Assembly (NCBI RefSeq): GCF_963662255.1
Contig: NC_085049.1
Location: forward strand, 52,313,158-52,377,157
DNA length: 64,000 nt
Source: Cinclus cinclus
Taxonomy: Eukaryota > Chordata > Aves > Passeriformes > Cinclidae
Reading direction: 5' to 3'
Part shown: positions 53,401 through 64,000 of the stretch, one piece after another
How the letters are laid out: every line of letters begins with the position of its first letter
How positions within the stretch are numbered: the first letter of the stretch is position 1
Translations under genes and position numbers: made by a program
Notes under the pieces: generated by a model
Told to the model about the DNA's origin: nothing
The model's database searches: none
The model's input: only the letters and a program-made list of their open reading frames with translations

Positions 53401-56400
53401 AACTTGAATGCAGATCGGATAAGCAAAGCCATTCAGTGCTATAAAATCACAAACCTTTTGAGCTCCTCTTGTATCCTTCAACGCACCTACTAATTCTTCT
53501 AAACTTTTCAGTTTCAACTCCAGCTCTGATGCTCTGTTTTCCGCATTTCGGCGCTCCTGCTGGGCATGCTGAACTTCTTCCAAGATCTTCAGTTTGTCAT
53601 TCTGTAGCTGAATCATTGTTTTAGAGAACTTCTCTTGCTGTGCTAGAGGCAGAGCACCACTAAATTGTCGCCGCAAAGACTGAACCGTCTGTTGCAGATG
53701 TTTGGCTCTGTTTCTTCCTTCAAGTCGGGCAAAATATAAGGCTTGATCTCTCTCATCAAGCTTCTGCTCTAAACGTAGATTATGGATCTCCATCTTCTGT
53801 AGTTTCAATTTAAACTTCTCCAATTTGCTTACAGCAACAGATTCACTACCTTGAATGGCTATGATATCTTGATGCAGTTTTGCAATAATTGCTTTGTCAT
53901 CTGACTGTGCCTAAGAACAAAATTGGTAGAACAAATTTATTTGTCATTTTAACACAGAATATGTTAACACAGTTTATATATAAACAAACGCTTTTTTTAT
54001 GGATACGTATTATATATTGCATACATTTTACCCCACAGAGAAGAGTAAGAATCAGCCTCTAATAGGCTTTTATTTTTTCCACTATTGTTTCTACAGGCAC
54101 ATTTTAGAAGTATACCTTTTCAGATACTGATCTTAAAAATGGTCTCTTTCCAAAAATACCAGAAACTGAGGAAAAAATGTGCACCTTAGAAAATATGGTA
54201 AAAGCTGACACAAGTGGTAGATCTAAGGTCTCAAACCCTTCTATAACATGAAACCAAATTCCAATAAATTGTTTTAGCTAATAACAAAACAAAATAGTAA
54301 GCCTAATAGTAAACATTGCAAATATTCAATATTTACAAGTAATTTCTCGCATTGTAAAAAACGAAAAGACTTTCCTCAAGGAAAAATGAGTTTTTCCTTG
54401 ACCATGTATAAATGATACAGGAATGTATCTAGTACAAAATAGTATCTAAACAACATGGAAAAAGGTCAGCATCTGTAATAGCTGCACAGCTAGAAATGGA
54501 ATAAATGGAGAAGGAAATAATTAACATAATACAGAACTTTTGAAAGGGTATGGGCACTACAAGGACTAGCTTGCTAAGATTCTTCTGAAATACTTTTTCA
54601 GTCTCACTCCAAGGAAAGAAGACTCTAAACTGCAGTTTTAATAAAGACTGAATTTTACCTGATAATCTAAAATTTGCATTCTAAGATATTCCACTTCTTT
54701 ATCTCTGTATTGCTGGCGTGCCTCCAGAGCTTCAACTTGTGTTTGTGCTACATCAGAGAGTTCTCTTAACCTTCCAGGAAAAACAAGAGTATTGTGTCAC
54801 TTGAAACCACTGTATAACTTATTCAGTTTTTCTATGTAGAAGATACTAAGAACAGATACTTAGTATGTTTCCTCATACCAAAACATTTGGATTTCATTCT
54901 TTTCAGCACACTCTTCTCTACTACTTAAGAGATCTGGTTAAGAAAATTCTTCTGTATTGCCTCTCATCTTTTTCACAGGATATTACACAGAAGTTTGCTA
55001 GCAGTAACCTACTCCAGGAGAACAATGCCATGGGTTTTTTACCTGAACTAAGCATCTCTGTTTTCTATTACTGTCCTACTTCAGGATATAAATACTCAAC
55101 ATTTTTTACATGCTCAAAACGTTTCATTCTCAATTACCTTCTCTGCTTCCCCAAATCTAATAACTTATCTGCAGTGCCAAAAACCATTGCAAGTATCCCT
55201 ATAGATTTTGCTGGTTTAGGCATATAACAGGATTACATTAATTAAGACAAACTCGAAGACAAATGTTCATATCAACATATCAAAAAAACCTTAGTTTTCC
55301 AATTTATGCAAAGTTAATCTTTTCTAAGTAAATGGAAAACCTTCCACCTACGGTACCTTAATCTTTGACATAGGAGTCTTTCAAAGAAAGAATTGCATTC
55401 CAATTAGTTCTATGAGATTTTCATACTCGGACTGGGGGTTGTGGCACAGAAACAAAATCAACCGTAATTAGTGTACAAATACTACTGTAAGTATCTAATT
55501 GCAAATTAACCTATCTATCCAGGCCAACACTTAATTCCTTGTTCAAATTAAAATGAAACAAATTGCATTCTTTATAGTCAGGAATTAAATGCTTCATTTT
55601 CAATGCCAAATTTGGCATGTAAATATCCTCAAAAAACCAGGCACTGAAAATTGGATGTATGTGATACAGAAGTCGTGCATTATGTAAGACTAGTATGCCT
55701 GAATTTTCACACATTTCTGAACATACTGAGTTCAAAGTTTGTAACTTCAAGACTTACTTTGATACTTCAATCTTGAGCTCCATCTCACGCTTCTCTAGGT
55801 CCATAATTTGTCGTCTATCTGCATCACTTACTGCCTTACTTACACTCTTTGACAGTTCATCTCTTAATTCCTGTTCCACTTTCTGTGCCTCAAGATTGAT
55901 TTTGGTGAGCTTAAAAAAATCAAAACCAGAAACAAACAAACAAAATGGTATCCTAAGCACACAATTGCTCAAACTCTGCAATGAAATACCAGCACCAAAA
56001 GTATTTTTTCTTTTTCAGTCATTACAAAACATAGTTCAGCTGGAATGAGCTTGTGTTCAAAAGCCAGTTTCCCTTACTCTCTGCTTAAACATCTTTTTGT
56101 CTGCAGGATTCCATGCACATAGGAATGGATACACAATTTGGCACAGAAAAGGACTCTAAACTAAACATAGTTCTTTTTAGTGAATTTTCTTGAAACTATT
56201 ACTGCTGTAACTTGCTCCAAAACTAAAATGAAAAAAAAAAAAAAAATTAAACGTAAACACTTCTGGAAATAAAAGTCTTACATATTTATATAGTGCCTTT
56301 TATATCAGCTTTGGTAACACAAATAGAGGTTATAAATGCCACGACTGACAATAATAATGTTCTATTATTCTTTCTAAAAAACTTTTCTTAATTATGTGAT

Positions 56401-59400
56401 ATTCTTTCAAACAGCCTGATTTTTCAAATGGATTATCAAATACCAAGTAACCAATATTTCAATTCGAACCAAAAATCATTAAATTAGATAATCTTAATCT
56501 TTCATAATCCTAACACAGATAAATACCAGGATTTAGTTAGTATATACAGTTGTGGCCCATTATTCTCATACCACTTCTTCTTAATAAAATAACTGATTTC
56601 CTAAACAAACAAAAAGAAGTCCAGGGTATCTTCACGTAACTGGAAAACTCAAAGTAGAATGCTGAAGTTGATTTATGACTTAAAAGGATATATAGTAGAC
56701 TTCTAGTTACCAGTTCTTAAACTGGTATCACAACTTTCATGAATTACATCCGCACAATCTTGTTATCTCTTTCTCAAACAAAAAAAGCAATTATACCAGG
56801 TTAGGAGGTACTGACAACAGGAGTATAAGAAACAGAAAATCTATGTCCTGGAATTACAGAAATGGGGCAAAAAAAGGGATACAGAAGTACCAGTAAGAAA
56901 AAAAATGGCATTAGGAGCTCATCAACTCAGAATGAAGGAACACCATCAGATCTAAAAGTATCACAAGACAAATAATATATACAAAAAATAATATGAAAAA
57001 CACGACAGAAGGGTGCATTACCTAAAGCATTTCTTATAGAAATAAAAGAACCATCCCATCAGAAAAGTCTTTAGCAATGCTGCTGCTGAGAAGCTTTATA
57101 CACTTTCAGTTACTCCATGTCCCAGATTAAATCAAATCAAAACTATGGAACAAACTACTAAAACAGAGAAACAGGAAGTCACACAGCAGAAATCTAAAAT
57201 AGTTGGACTACACTCTACCAAAGGACAAGAAGTGGAAATTAATACAATCTCTCAGCATTCCTACCAATTATTCTCTTTCTGCCCTCGTGCAAATCTGTGA
57301 ATTCCTATAAATAAATTTATTGTAGAAACTATAATAAAGTCTCCTGCTACTAAAAAAAATTAAGTTTCTTTGAAAAATTAACCTACAAATAGTGTGGACA
57401 AAAAAATAGAAGACTGAAAGGACAGGAATACTAATAAGGTTCATCAGCTTTGATGTTACATGACTTCTAGTTCTTTATTACAGACAATGGGTGGCATAGG
57501 ACACAGCCAGTCTGTAACAGAATCACAACACTATCATTTGTACAAGGGATGTAAAGTTCTAACCTTTTTATCAATAATTGGTAAATTATAAGGAAAAAAA
57601 TCACAAGGAAAAGATCATATGGATAAGACAAAAGAAATAACATGGTCAGAACATACCTTTTTCTTGCCGTCTGCTAGCAAAACTAGGAAACTATCTGTCA
57701 AGATACTCATCATGTTTTATTATTAACTAACTTTTAAAATAAACTACTGACAAATTAATTAGTTTTATATTTACCAATGTCTTGCATATGCAAAACTGCA
57801 GCTCTTAAAGCCTGCAAAACTATTTTTTGTATCATAAGCTTATTTATACACTTATTTACTGACACAAATTGATATTATTGATATAAGAAATTTTTGAAAA
57901 GCTCAAAAATATGCTTTTAAGATGTGTAAAAATTAGGTTGTTAAATCTCAGAAGATTTACCTCAGCAAATTTTGTTTCCAGTTCAAAATTACGTTCTTCT
58001 ATTTGCTTTACAGTGCACCTTAAATGTTCATACATTCGTTGTGAATGTTCTGCTCTCTGTCTTTCGTTTAGTTCCTTCATTTCCAACATTGTGATTTTCT
58101 TAGAAATGGACAAAATTTCACTGTTGGTTATTGCTTTTGTGGCTTTGTCCATGGCATTGTCACCCCCTACAAGAAAAAGTACTTAAATTAAGAAATACAC
58201 AAACAGATTCAACTATAAAAATTATTTCCACCATGAAACCAAACATGAGTTTTGCTTTATCTGTGTAAAGTAAACTTTATCATAACATCTGTGCTACTTT
58301 TTTTTTTTTAATTGGAGGCATGGTTATCTTGCCTTTACTACATGTTTGAAAAGTATGTAATTTGAATAAAATACTACTATCAATTATGGATGCATGTATC
58401 TGCTACCGTGTTTATTGAGACAGATAACTATTTTCAATGCAGCCTTTCACCTTATGCTTAATACAACTGGCAAACCTTCAGGAAATTTAATTTAAAATCC
58501 GTAAAAGAAACAGGGTAAATGAGTTCTTCCTGAACAACTGGAATGAAATCTAAATAAAGAAACCCCAGCTATTAAGAAAGAATACTTTGTTACAAGGCAT
58601 GAAACCAGCATAAAGACATTACTTTCTTAACAGCTTCTGAAACACTATGACTGACAATCAAGTTAAAACATATTAAGAAAAAAATTTCAGGTCATGTTGT
58701 GTTAAAGGCTTTTAAACCCCTGACCCAGTAACCCAAGAAAGTCAAGGAGGAAGAGTTTCCAGAGAAAAATACCAAACCTGGTTTTAGTCAAATGAAATGT
58801 ACAAACAAAAAAAATCAGCACAAAAATGGAGATCGTTACTGAAAGACATAATGCAGTTATGATTTTTTAAATTTATATTTGTTATTTTAAGCCACATCAA
58901 TTTTAAAATATTTAAAGTATTACTTTTGCACAGGATATACGATTTGGTGGTTTAATGTTGCAATATAACTTTCATACTTGCCCAGTTCAGTCATCTGCTC
59001 CCAAGCTTGTTCTACCGTGTGAAGTTTTTCTTTCGTGATCTCCAGTTCCTTATTCAATGAATTTATCTGTGCTTTCAAGGATTCATTCTCACGCTATATG
59101 ACAAAAAAGTTGCAACGTAACAGCAAACTACTTAATTGTAGCAGAATTCATGTCTAGTATCTATGACATCTTTCAGATTAACAGACTTTACGTATGTGCA
59201 ACCCATAACTGACATATATGGCAACAGAAGAGTAGATGTCTGTAAAGTGCATATGTTTTGTAAGTGCAAAAATGTTAGCCTTTGTCCTCTGTATATTACT
59301 GTCACAGCTAGTAATACTGTGAATATTTATTACCAGCGACTGTGATGCCTACAGCATCTAGAATTAGATGAGAAAATCTTTATCATACTAAGCACTTCAT

Positions 59401-62400
59401 TAACAGTGGGAAAGAAGTACTTCTGGAGGATTACTTCATCCCACAAAGAAAACTTCACCTTGCATATAAATGCCTATTTGAGACAGATCACACATTTCTT
59501 TTAGTTCTTTTAAGTATCCAGTATGATGCCAAATGTTACTTTTGTAAATGCTCCTTCACTCCTCCAAATAGAAAAATAAATTTCCACATTAACCAATAAA
59601 ATGAATTGAATGCTTCATATTAATTTTCAATTTTTAGTTTTCTGGACATGTTTTTAGTTGATAAATTATTCTCCAGCTCTATGAAGTTGCTGAAATAGGC
59701 AATGCAAATTTTCATACATGTAAAATTCCATTATATAGACATAGGAGTCCTTCACTCTTTATCACCCATGAAAAGCGTCTTGAGAAGAAACTCCCCTCTA
59801 CTTCTGAATAAAAGTTCACAGGAGTAGTTAAATATTTACATTGCCTACAATATTTTGCAAGCACATTATAAAGGCTTCTTTTATGGAAGTAAAATTCCAA
59901 TGCTTTACTCTTTTTAGAACCAAACATTTCATTCCTGTGAAAGCTAGGAATTAGTAAGAGCACAATACTTTCAGAGAAAGCTTTGAAAGTGTTTCCATTC
60001 ATACTACTTTCCTTATGACTTCCAAAACTGAAGATGATAGCAAATATTCCTTCTGCCAGCCTTGTTCTAGTAATAAAAGAACTAAAAACAGTTTCTGAGA
60101 GAACATATCCAAAGCTTAAAGAGCAAACAAACAAAAAAAACCCAAAGAACCAAACCAAAATGCTTTTCTGCCCATTTTTTTCCCCTTAGGGTTAAAATAT
60201 AACATAAACATTACCTCCATGTGTTCCATGTTTGTTGTCCGTTGCACAAGTAAATTATCTTTTTGTAACATCTCTCTGTATTTAGCAGTTAATGCATTGT
60301 ACTGCTTATTGGCTACCTCTAGCTCAGACAATGGCACACTACCATCCAGCACTTTTTGCAGAGCTGCAATCTTAAAGCAAGCCATTTCCTGTGAAAATAA
60401 TCAACACAATAAGTTACTAAGGTCAGCTAGAAATTTAAATAGAAAAATTACTCCACAAAAAGAGTAATACTTAATATAGTGCTTTAGATGTTAGTTTATT
60501 TCTCTAAATTACTGTTCATCTTTAAAAAACACCCACAATAAACGTTGACAAAACTCTGATATTTCAACTCTCTAGGTAATTTTATCAATAGCTGCCTCTC
60601 AAGGCACGGTCAAAAAATATCTTACTAAATTAATACAGGCCCCAGTAACCTGCAAGACCAAAAGGTAAGATTTGGTTTCATACAATGATCATAGAACCAT
60701 AGGATGGTTTGGGTTGGAAGGGCACCTTGAAGACCATCTAGTTCCAAACCAGCCTGCCATGGCGGGGGACACCCTCTACTGGACCAGGTTGTTCAGAGCC
60801 CCAACCAGCCTGGCCTTGAATGCTTCTGGGGATGGGGCATCCAAAACTGCTCCAGGCAACCTGTGCCACTGCCTCACCACCCTCACAGCTAAGAATTTAT
60901 TCCTAATATCTAATCTAAATCTACTCTCTTTGGGTTTGAAGCCAGTCCCCCTTGTCGTGTCACCATACACCCTCGTCAAAAGTCTTTCTATATATTTCTT
61001 GTAGGCTCCCTTCAGATACTGGAAGGTGAGATTTACCTCACTCAGAGGCTTCCTCGTTTCCAGTCTGAATAATCCCATTTCTCTCAGCCTTTCCTCATAC
61101 CAGTCACACTGCTTTGGATGCAGCCCAGGGCACGTTTGGTTTTCTGGGCTGTGAGTGCCCATGGCTGGGTCATGTCCAGCCCCTCATCCACCTGCACCCC
61201 CAAGTCCTTCTCAGCAGGGCTGTTCTCCATCTGTTCATCCCCCAGCCTGGATTGGTACCAGGGGTTGCCTTGATCCAGGTGCAGCACCTTGCACTTGTTC
61301 TTGTTAAACCACATGAGATTCCCATGGACCCACTTCTTGAGTTTGTCCAGGTCACAGTACTTATATAAATAAGAAGAGTATTTCGATAAGATTTATAACA
61401 GCAATTAACAAGCTTTTAGGAAATGTATTCAAGAAACTAGTAATAACTCCATTTAGAAACAAAGGGTAGTTCCTTCCAAACTGTAAAAAGAAAAAGGTGT
61501 GCTATTGCTGCTACAAACTATACCTTGAATCGTTGCAAGTTTCCAATCTTCCCTGTAACTGCAGTCTCCATATGTGCTATTTCACCCTTTAGTTTCTCAT
61601 TTTCTTTTCTGAGGTGCTGTTCCATTTCAAGTAAAGTGGTGCACTGCCTTGTTAGTGATTTTTCATTAACTCGTAAAACAGTTATTTTTCTATTATTTTC
61701 TGCAAGTAGTTTCTTTGTTTCATCGGGATCCATCTGAAGTGCATCGAGTAAATTCTGTAAAAACATTTTTTAACAAGACCCTTGTACAGAAATATGGTAA
61801 AGCATAACTACATACACAAGATTTCTTGTATATTTTTTAATCTAGCTGGAAAAAATTCTATTAATATGTCTGAAATAATTTATTTTTGCTAATAAAATAT
61901 ATACACAGACTCAACATATGCTTAAACATGCAATATTCTACAAAAAAGATGAATCTTCAAAACCAGAAGCTAAGTACACTTGACTAACTGGGTTTTTAAT
62001 TAATGCTGACACTTTCAAAATTTAGAACAAGAATGGTTCTCTGCATTCACTGTCATCAGTTTCTTATTTATACAAAATTAAAAAATGCACTGTAACAACT
62101 TTCTAAACAAAACAGAAGTCCTGTGGTTCCAAACAAACCCTAATAACATCCTGCTTTGAAGACCAAACCTGTACTTGTCAAGTAACCACAGGATCCCCTC
62201 TATAGTAACATTTATGTGTTTGTGTGCACACAGGTGTTTGCATGCATGTGTAAATCCCAGGAGGGGCAGTGCTGGGGAGAGCAAACTACGGCACTTCAGG
62301 TCACAGAAGTCACATGAGCTTTAGCTTTGCTGTCACACACACCAGCTTGTCTAGGAGACAGGTAGTAGAAATAGGAGCTGTTAGAACTCAGCTGTCTAAA

Positions 62401-63564
62401 CATACAGTTACTTTCAATGCCCTGTGGTATTGAATAATATTGAATATTCAATACCCTGTGTCTGTTTCTCTAAAAGAATGTATGTGGCTGACGTGCTTTC
62501 GGTTAAATTTTGCAAAGTTTGGAGCCCAAAGACAACCATAGCCATTTAAAACTGCACTATGTCTGTGCTTAGACACCTGCATCAATTCCAGGAACTTCTG
62601 AATACCACCAACAGTTTTCATATTGTAATGTTGAATTCAGACTTGGTGGAAGTAAACCAAAATAGGAAGATAAATTCTGTTTCCTTTTGTTTCTGAAACA
62701 CTTACTCATATACAGTTATTCATTAATAGTTATATATAATAAGGTGCAACTGAAAGTAATAACCTTAACTCTTGGTGTAAACGAATGTGTTTTCCAAGGG
62801 CTTGTTTGCGTGCTCCTCATCCCAGCCAAACAGCTTGGGTAACAACTGCTGCTCAGAGAGCAGTGTGAGTGTAAATATGTGTGTGAACAAAATACCCAAG
62901 ACTGCCTCAGAAGGCACCTGTTCAAAACTGATCATCTTAAAGAGAAAGACCACCATTAACCAAACCGAATAGCAACCATAAAACCAGAAACTTCAAATAA
63001 AGATGTTGTCACCTTGAAAACTGGCATAAAAAAAGCACAAAAACTTCTAACAGCAGGGGCAGAAAGGGTTATAATGCAGAAGTCATAAACTAGTTCAGCT
63101 TCAGATACTTCTCCACTGTCCCTGCATCTTCTGTGAATGATTCTTCCCTGCTGGACACCACACCTCAGCACCCCAGATAATGGTCTGGAGGTACTAAGTG
63201 CAGCTATTAGGGACCCACACCTCAGGTGTGTGATGTGACCTCCTGGGGTGGTTTCTCCCCAGTGCATGGATTAGCAGACTGCAGGAAGGCAAATGAGCAC
63301 ACACAACACTGGAGCACCCCCACGTGTGCACAGCACCCTGGGGCATGCACAAGAGGTGTGTGTGCACATTTTCCCTATTGAACAAACTAGAGTAGTGCGT
63401 TAAAACCTCTGTTCTATGTCTTAAAAGCTTTCAGAAAAATGAAAGTAACAAAATTACTTACAGAATATGCCTTTATTTTCATAGCATCTTGTTCTTTTTG
63501 CTCTTCTAGTTTTTTTATTTCCTCTTTAGTATTTTCAGATTCTTTTTGCCAGCTTTCCTTTTGA
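32757..63564 (-). CDS. CEP290: CEP290, centrosomal/ciliary transition zone coiled-coil protein (partial: 3' 32 exons)
   Basis: The window holds 5,566 coding bases in 32 exons, in frame for 1,854 residues to a TAG at 32757-32759. The 5' part of the gene (about 827 codons judging from human) continues beyond position 64000. The protein is a giant heptad-rich coiled coil of the centriolar satellites and ciliary transition zone. It links microtubules to the ciliary membrane and is needed for protein gating into cilia; human loss causes Leber amaurosis and Joubert or Meckel syndromes. Sequence support is near-continuous similarity to human CEP290. Exon lengths 103, 231, 174, 112 and 206 match human exons 24-28 as I recall them. 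Oddities: one extra 651-bp exon, a GC donor after the exon 27 equivalent, and a C-terminus about 15-20 residues shorter. Exon groups are listed separately. Confidence 0.97.
34453..36234. other. CEP290 intron (human intron 50 equivalent) with TA microsatellite
   Basis: Intronic. It contains a TA run at 35421-35454 followed by mixed CA/TA repeats to about 35534. No further exon seen. Confidence 0.85.
35421..35534. repeat. TA/CA compound microsatellite
   Basis: About 17 TA units followed by interrupted CA/TA tracts. The minus-strand open frame of Tyr, Ile and Val crossing it is an artefact of the repeat. Confidence 0.9.
36235..41200 (-). CDS. CEP290: CEP290 exons equivalent to human 45-50
   Basis: Exons: 41066-41200, 40663-40749, 38828-38992, 38388-38510, 37939-38099, 36235-36376. 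Landmarks are ENIELRFQLEQANKDLPRL, GSIRGAGRSGKTVPELEK with TIGLMKKVVERVQRENEEL, YESKTKGMEKLITENERLR, NNLEILNEKLNVQLEET and GADSRSWKSIVTR. The 36235 exon starts at the AATGCAGGAAAC acceptor to restore RMQETK. Compared with human, three residues are missing before the GADS motif. This region is the C-terminal coiled-coil part, sometimes called myosin-tail-like. Confidence 0.95.
36377..37938. other. CEP290 intron (human intron 49 equivalent)
   Basis: Non-coding. At about 36885-36935 a stretch (TTGGAAGGTACCTCTAGAGG) resembles the plus-strand reading of an old CR1 3' end. The following 200 bp do not clearly continue CR1. The remainder shows nothing I recognise. Confidence 0.5.
38993..40662. other. 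CEP290 intron (human intron 46 equivalent)
   Basis: AT-rich non-coding sequence. Overlapping short open frames on both strands near 39.83-40.31 kb resemble no known protein and have no matching splice phase. No repeat recognised. Confidence 0.6.
42221..42871 (-). CDS. CEP290: Extra CEP290 exon: 217-residue acidic insertion, absent from human
   Basis: The open frame is 651 bp with a pyrimidine-rich tract and a CAG acceptor on the 5' side and a GAG/GTTTG donor. It is phase 0 at both ends, so it can be included or skipped without changing the frame. It joins after RDTFLRPL and before TSGTGSNDQYRREQ. In human these two segments are adjacent, at about codons 2045/2046. The encoded text begins STCDQTELTKSVP, ends PEFCEMPE, and is very rich in Glu, Asp, Asn, Gln and Lys. 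It has eight or more scattered Cys in similar settings (ENCSEK, EKCGEE, EECVEE, NDCEAE). I see no heptad pattern and recognise no domain. It is probably a disordered loop interrupting the rod. Whether it is constitutive cannot be told from DNA. Confidence 0.75.
43443..47847 (-). CDS. CEP290: CEP290 exons equivalent to human 39-44
   Basis: Exons: 47710-47847, 47398-47619, 46740-46856, 45197-45342, 44164-44319, 43443-43566. Landmarks are KALLELRAEMTANAEQQII, VQEIVDRETKGLT, SKEEIIRWDEGKKWQIKME and LPRDSVVEDLH-like IPRDSVVEDLHFKNQYLQEK. The 43443 exon ends RDTFLRPL in phase 0, exactly where the extra exon is joined. Sequence is rich in Lys and Glu heptads, as expected for the rod. Confidence 0.95.
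48036..55909 (-). CDS. CEP290: CEP290 exons equivalent to human 29-38
   Basis: Exons: 55758-55909, 54659-54770, 53455-53910, 52235-52399, 51904-52011, 51691-51825, 50811-51074, 49588-49695, 48869-49059, 48036-48249. The 456-bp exon is the largest conserved one and encodes NRAKHLQQTVQSLRRQFSG and ALPLAQQEKFSKTMIQL. The next carries NIISEYECTISNLEEEIVQQ. The 50811 exon has INELRLRLPAT and KIAHQTIANMQARLNQKEE. In the 51691 exon I chose the upstream CAG acceptor (starting LEEATGS), because the nearer AG would break the frame. All remaining junctions are GT-AG and in frame. Confidence 0.95.
55910..57960. other. CEP290 intron (human intron 28 equivalent)
   Basis: The longest CEP290 intron apparent in the window. 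It is AT-rich, with an A-run near 56230. No exon or repeat family recognised. Confidence 0.6.
57961..63564 (-). CDS. CEP290: CEP290 exons equivalent to human 24-28
   Basis: Exons: 63462-63564, 61524-61754, 60215-60388, 58982-59093, 57961-58166. Landmarks are NLLDALQMDPDETKKLL, LRKENEKLKGEIAHME, ELEVANKQYNALTAKYR, the TVEQAWEQM block, and ITMLEMKELNERQRAEH with the RNFELETKFAE end. The third exon is 174 bp and ends in a complete codon, like human exon 26 (c.2991). The exon 27 equivalent must end at a GC donor (CTG G/GCAAGT) to keep the frame into GGDNAMDKA. The intron between 60388 and 61524 contains a CR1 insertion. Confidence 0.95.
60690..61355 (-). mobile_element. 5'-truncated CR1 LINE with internal deletion, in CEP290 intron
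   Basis: On the minus strand it begins near GACCTGGACAAACTC and encodes the last part of CR1 ORF2 (VTWTNSRSGSMGISCGLTR, MGLFRLETRKPLSEVNLTFQ, NKFLAVRVVRQWHRLPG). It ends in the avian CR1 3' tail (CCTATGGTTCTATGAT). Around 61100-61110 the text jumps from the GCTGCATCCAAAGCAGTGTG block to TATGAGGAAAGGCTGAG. This skips roughly 150 bp present in CR1 consensus sequences as I recall them. The reading is still largely open in places, so the copy is moderately young. It lies between CEP290 exons 25 and 26 (human numbering), in the same orientation as the gene. Confidence 0.92.
62750..63390. other. Unassigned higher-GC block in CEP290 intron
   Basis: A block with CA/GT-rich and CpG-poor composition differing from its AT-rich flanks. 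It has a plus-strand AATAAA at about 62996 and repeated CACACCTCAGGTGTGTG-type text. It could be an old solo LTR or unique sequence. I cannot identify termini or duplications. Confidence 0.25.
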
Positions 63565-64000
63565 CTAAAACAGTAATTAATTTAATTAATTTATTATAAT
63601 GAAAAACCTGATTATTTTTAAAACTGTAACTTTAACAGCAATTCTGAAATATTGCAAACCAAGGTAGTTACTTTTAGCAGTAATATAGTTTGAAAAGCAC
63701 ATGATAAATTGTAGATGGGATTACTGAAAAACAATATCCTTTGTTTAGCCAACAACAAAGAGCCATAAATGATGAAAATACTCCTTCAGTGTCTTATTTG
63801 TTCTTCAAATGTATATTATAATGCATATATATATATGCGCCTTACTTTTCTACTTTTTTGCCTGCAAATCTTGCCTTCTATTTATTTTTATTTCAGATGG
63901 TAAAGGACATAACTTACTACCCTTGTTTTGTTATTTCAGTGAAAACCACACCCAAAACATAAAAAGATTCATCTTATTCAGCTTCACTTTGGCCCAAACT
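63565..64000. other. CEP290 intron (human intron 23 equivalent), cut by window edge
   Basis: AT-rich sequence with a short alternating AT palindrome near 63831. No exon seen; the next upstream CEP290 exon lies outside the window. Confidence 0.6.

Noticed and set aside
60672..61368. Plus-strand open frames over the intronic CR1
   Set aside because: They are antisense to the CR1 ORF2 remnant, which runs on the minus strand.
1..64000. CRISPR arrays, operons, bacterial signals
   Set aside because: The window is a spliced vertebrate genome; the short repeats seen are microsatellites or retroelements.

Overview
The window is vertebrate nuclear DNA and almost certainly avian. It is AT-rich, its genes are cut into many short exons with GT/GC-AG introns, and it carries CR1 LINE copies with the typical bird 3' tail. 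One short element near 17.7 kb joins a tRNA-Ile-like head to a CR1-X-like tail. That is the make-up of the passerine SINE TguSINE1, so a songbird is the best guess; the species itself is not identified.

Three protein genes are present, in the same order and orientation as human 12q21.32: C12orf50 (minus), RLIG1/C12orf29 (plus), CEP290 (minus). Positions 1 to about 12.1 kb hold no gene I can support. They contain an internal CR1 ORF2 fragment (about 4.74-6.18 kb), a TA/CA microsatellite (6.3 kb), a G-quadruplex-like run (2.1 kb) and a small isolated GC-rich patch with a CTCF-like motif (8.6-8.76 kb).

The C12orf50 orthologue lies between 24.83 and 12.17 kb on the minus strand. I rebuilt it as 12 phase-consistent coding exons (425 codons with a start of only three codons). 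It has an N-terminal CCCH zinc finger and an acidic DDEE repeat. RLIG1 lies at 25.685-31.448 kb, with 7 coding exons, 324 residues and a CpG-rich promoter next to an avian GC-rich repeat. It encodes a 5'-3' RNA ligase with the nucleotidyl-lysine motif KVDGT at residue 57.

CEP290 (centrosome and ciliary transition zone coiled-coil protein) fills 32.16 kb to beyond the right edge on the minus strand. The 32 coding exons here match human exons 24-54 plus one extra exon. All are in frame over 1,854 residues; about 827 N-terminal residues lie outside the window. RLIG1 and CEP290 meet tail to tail with their poly(A) signals only tens of bases apart.

The most interesting item is the extra CEP290 exon (42221-42871). 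It is 651 bp, phase 0 at both ends, and encodes 217 acidic, non-coiled-coil-looking residues inserted between the equivalents of human exons 44 and 45. Other notable points are two GC-AG introns, the short CEP290 C-terminus, the compact equivalent of the human CEP290 intron 26, and the run of eight symmetric phase-1 exons in C12orf50. All family names come from reading translations; no database search was run.
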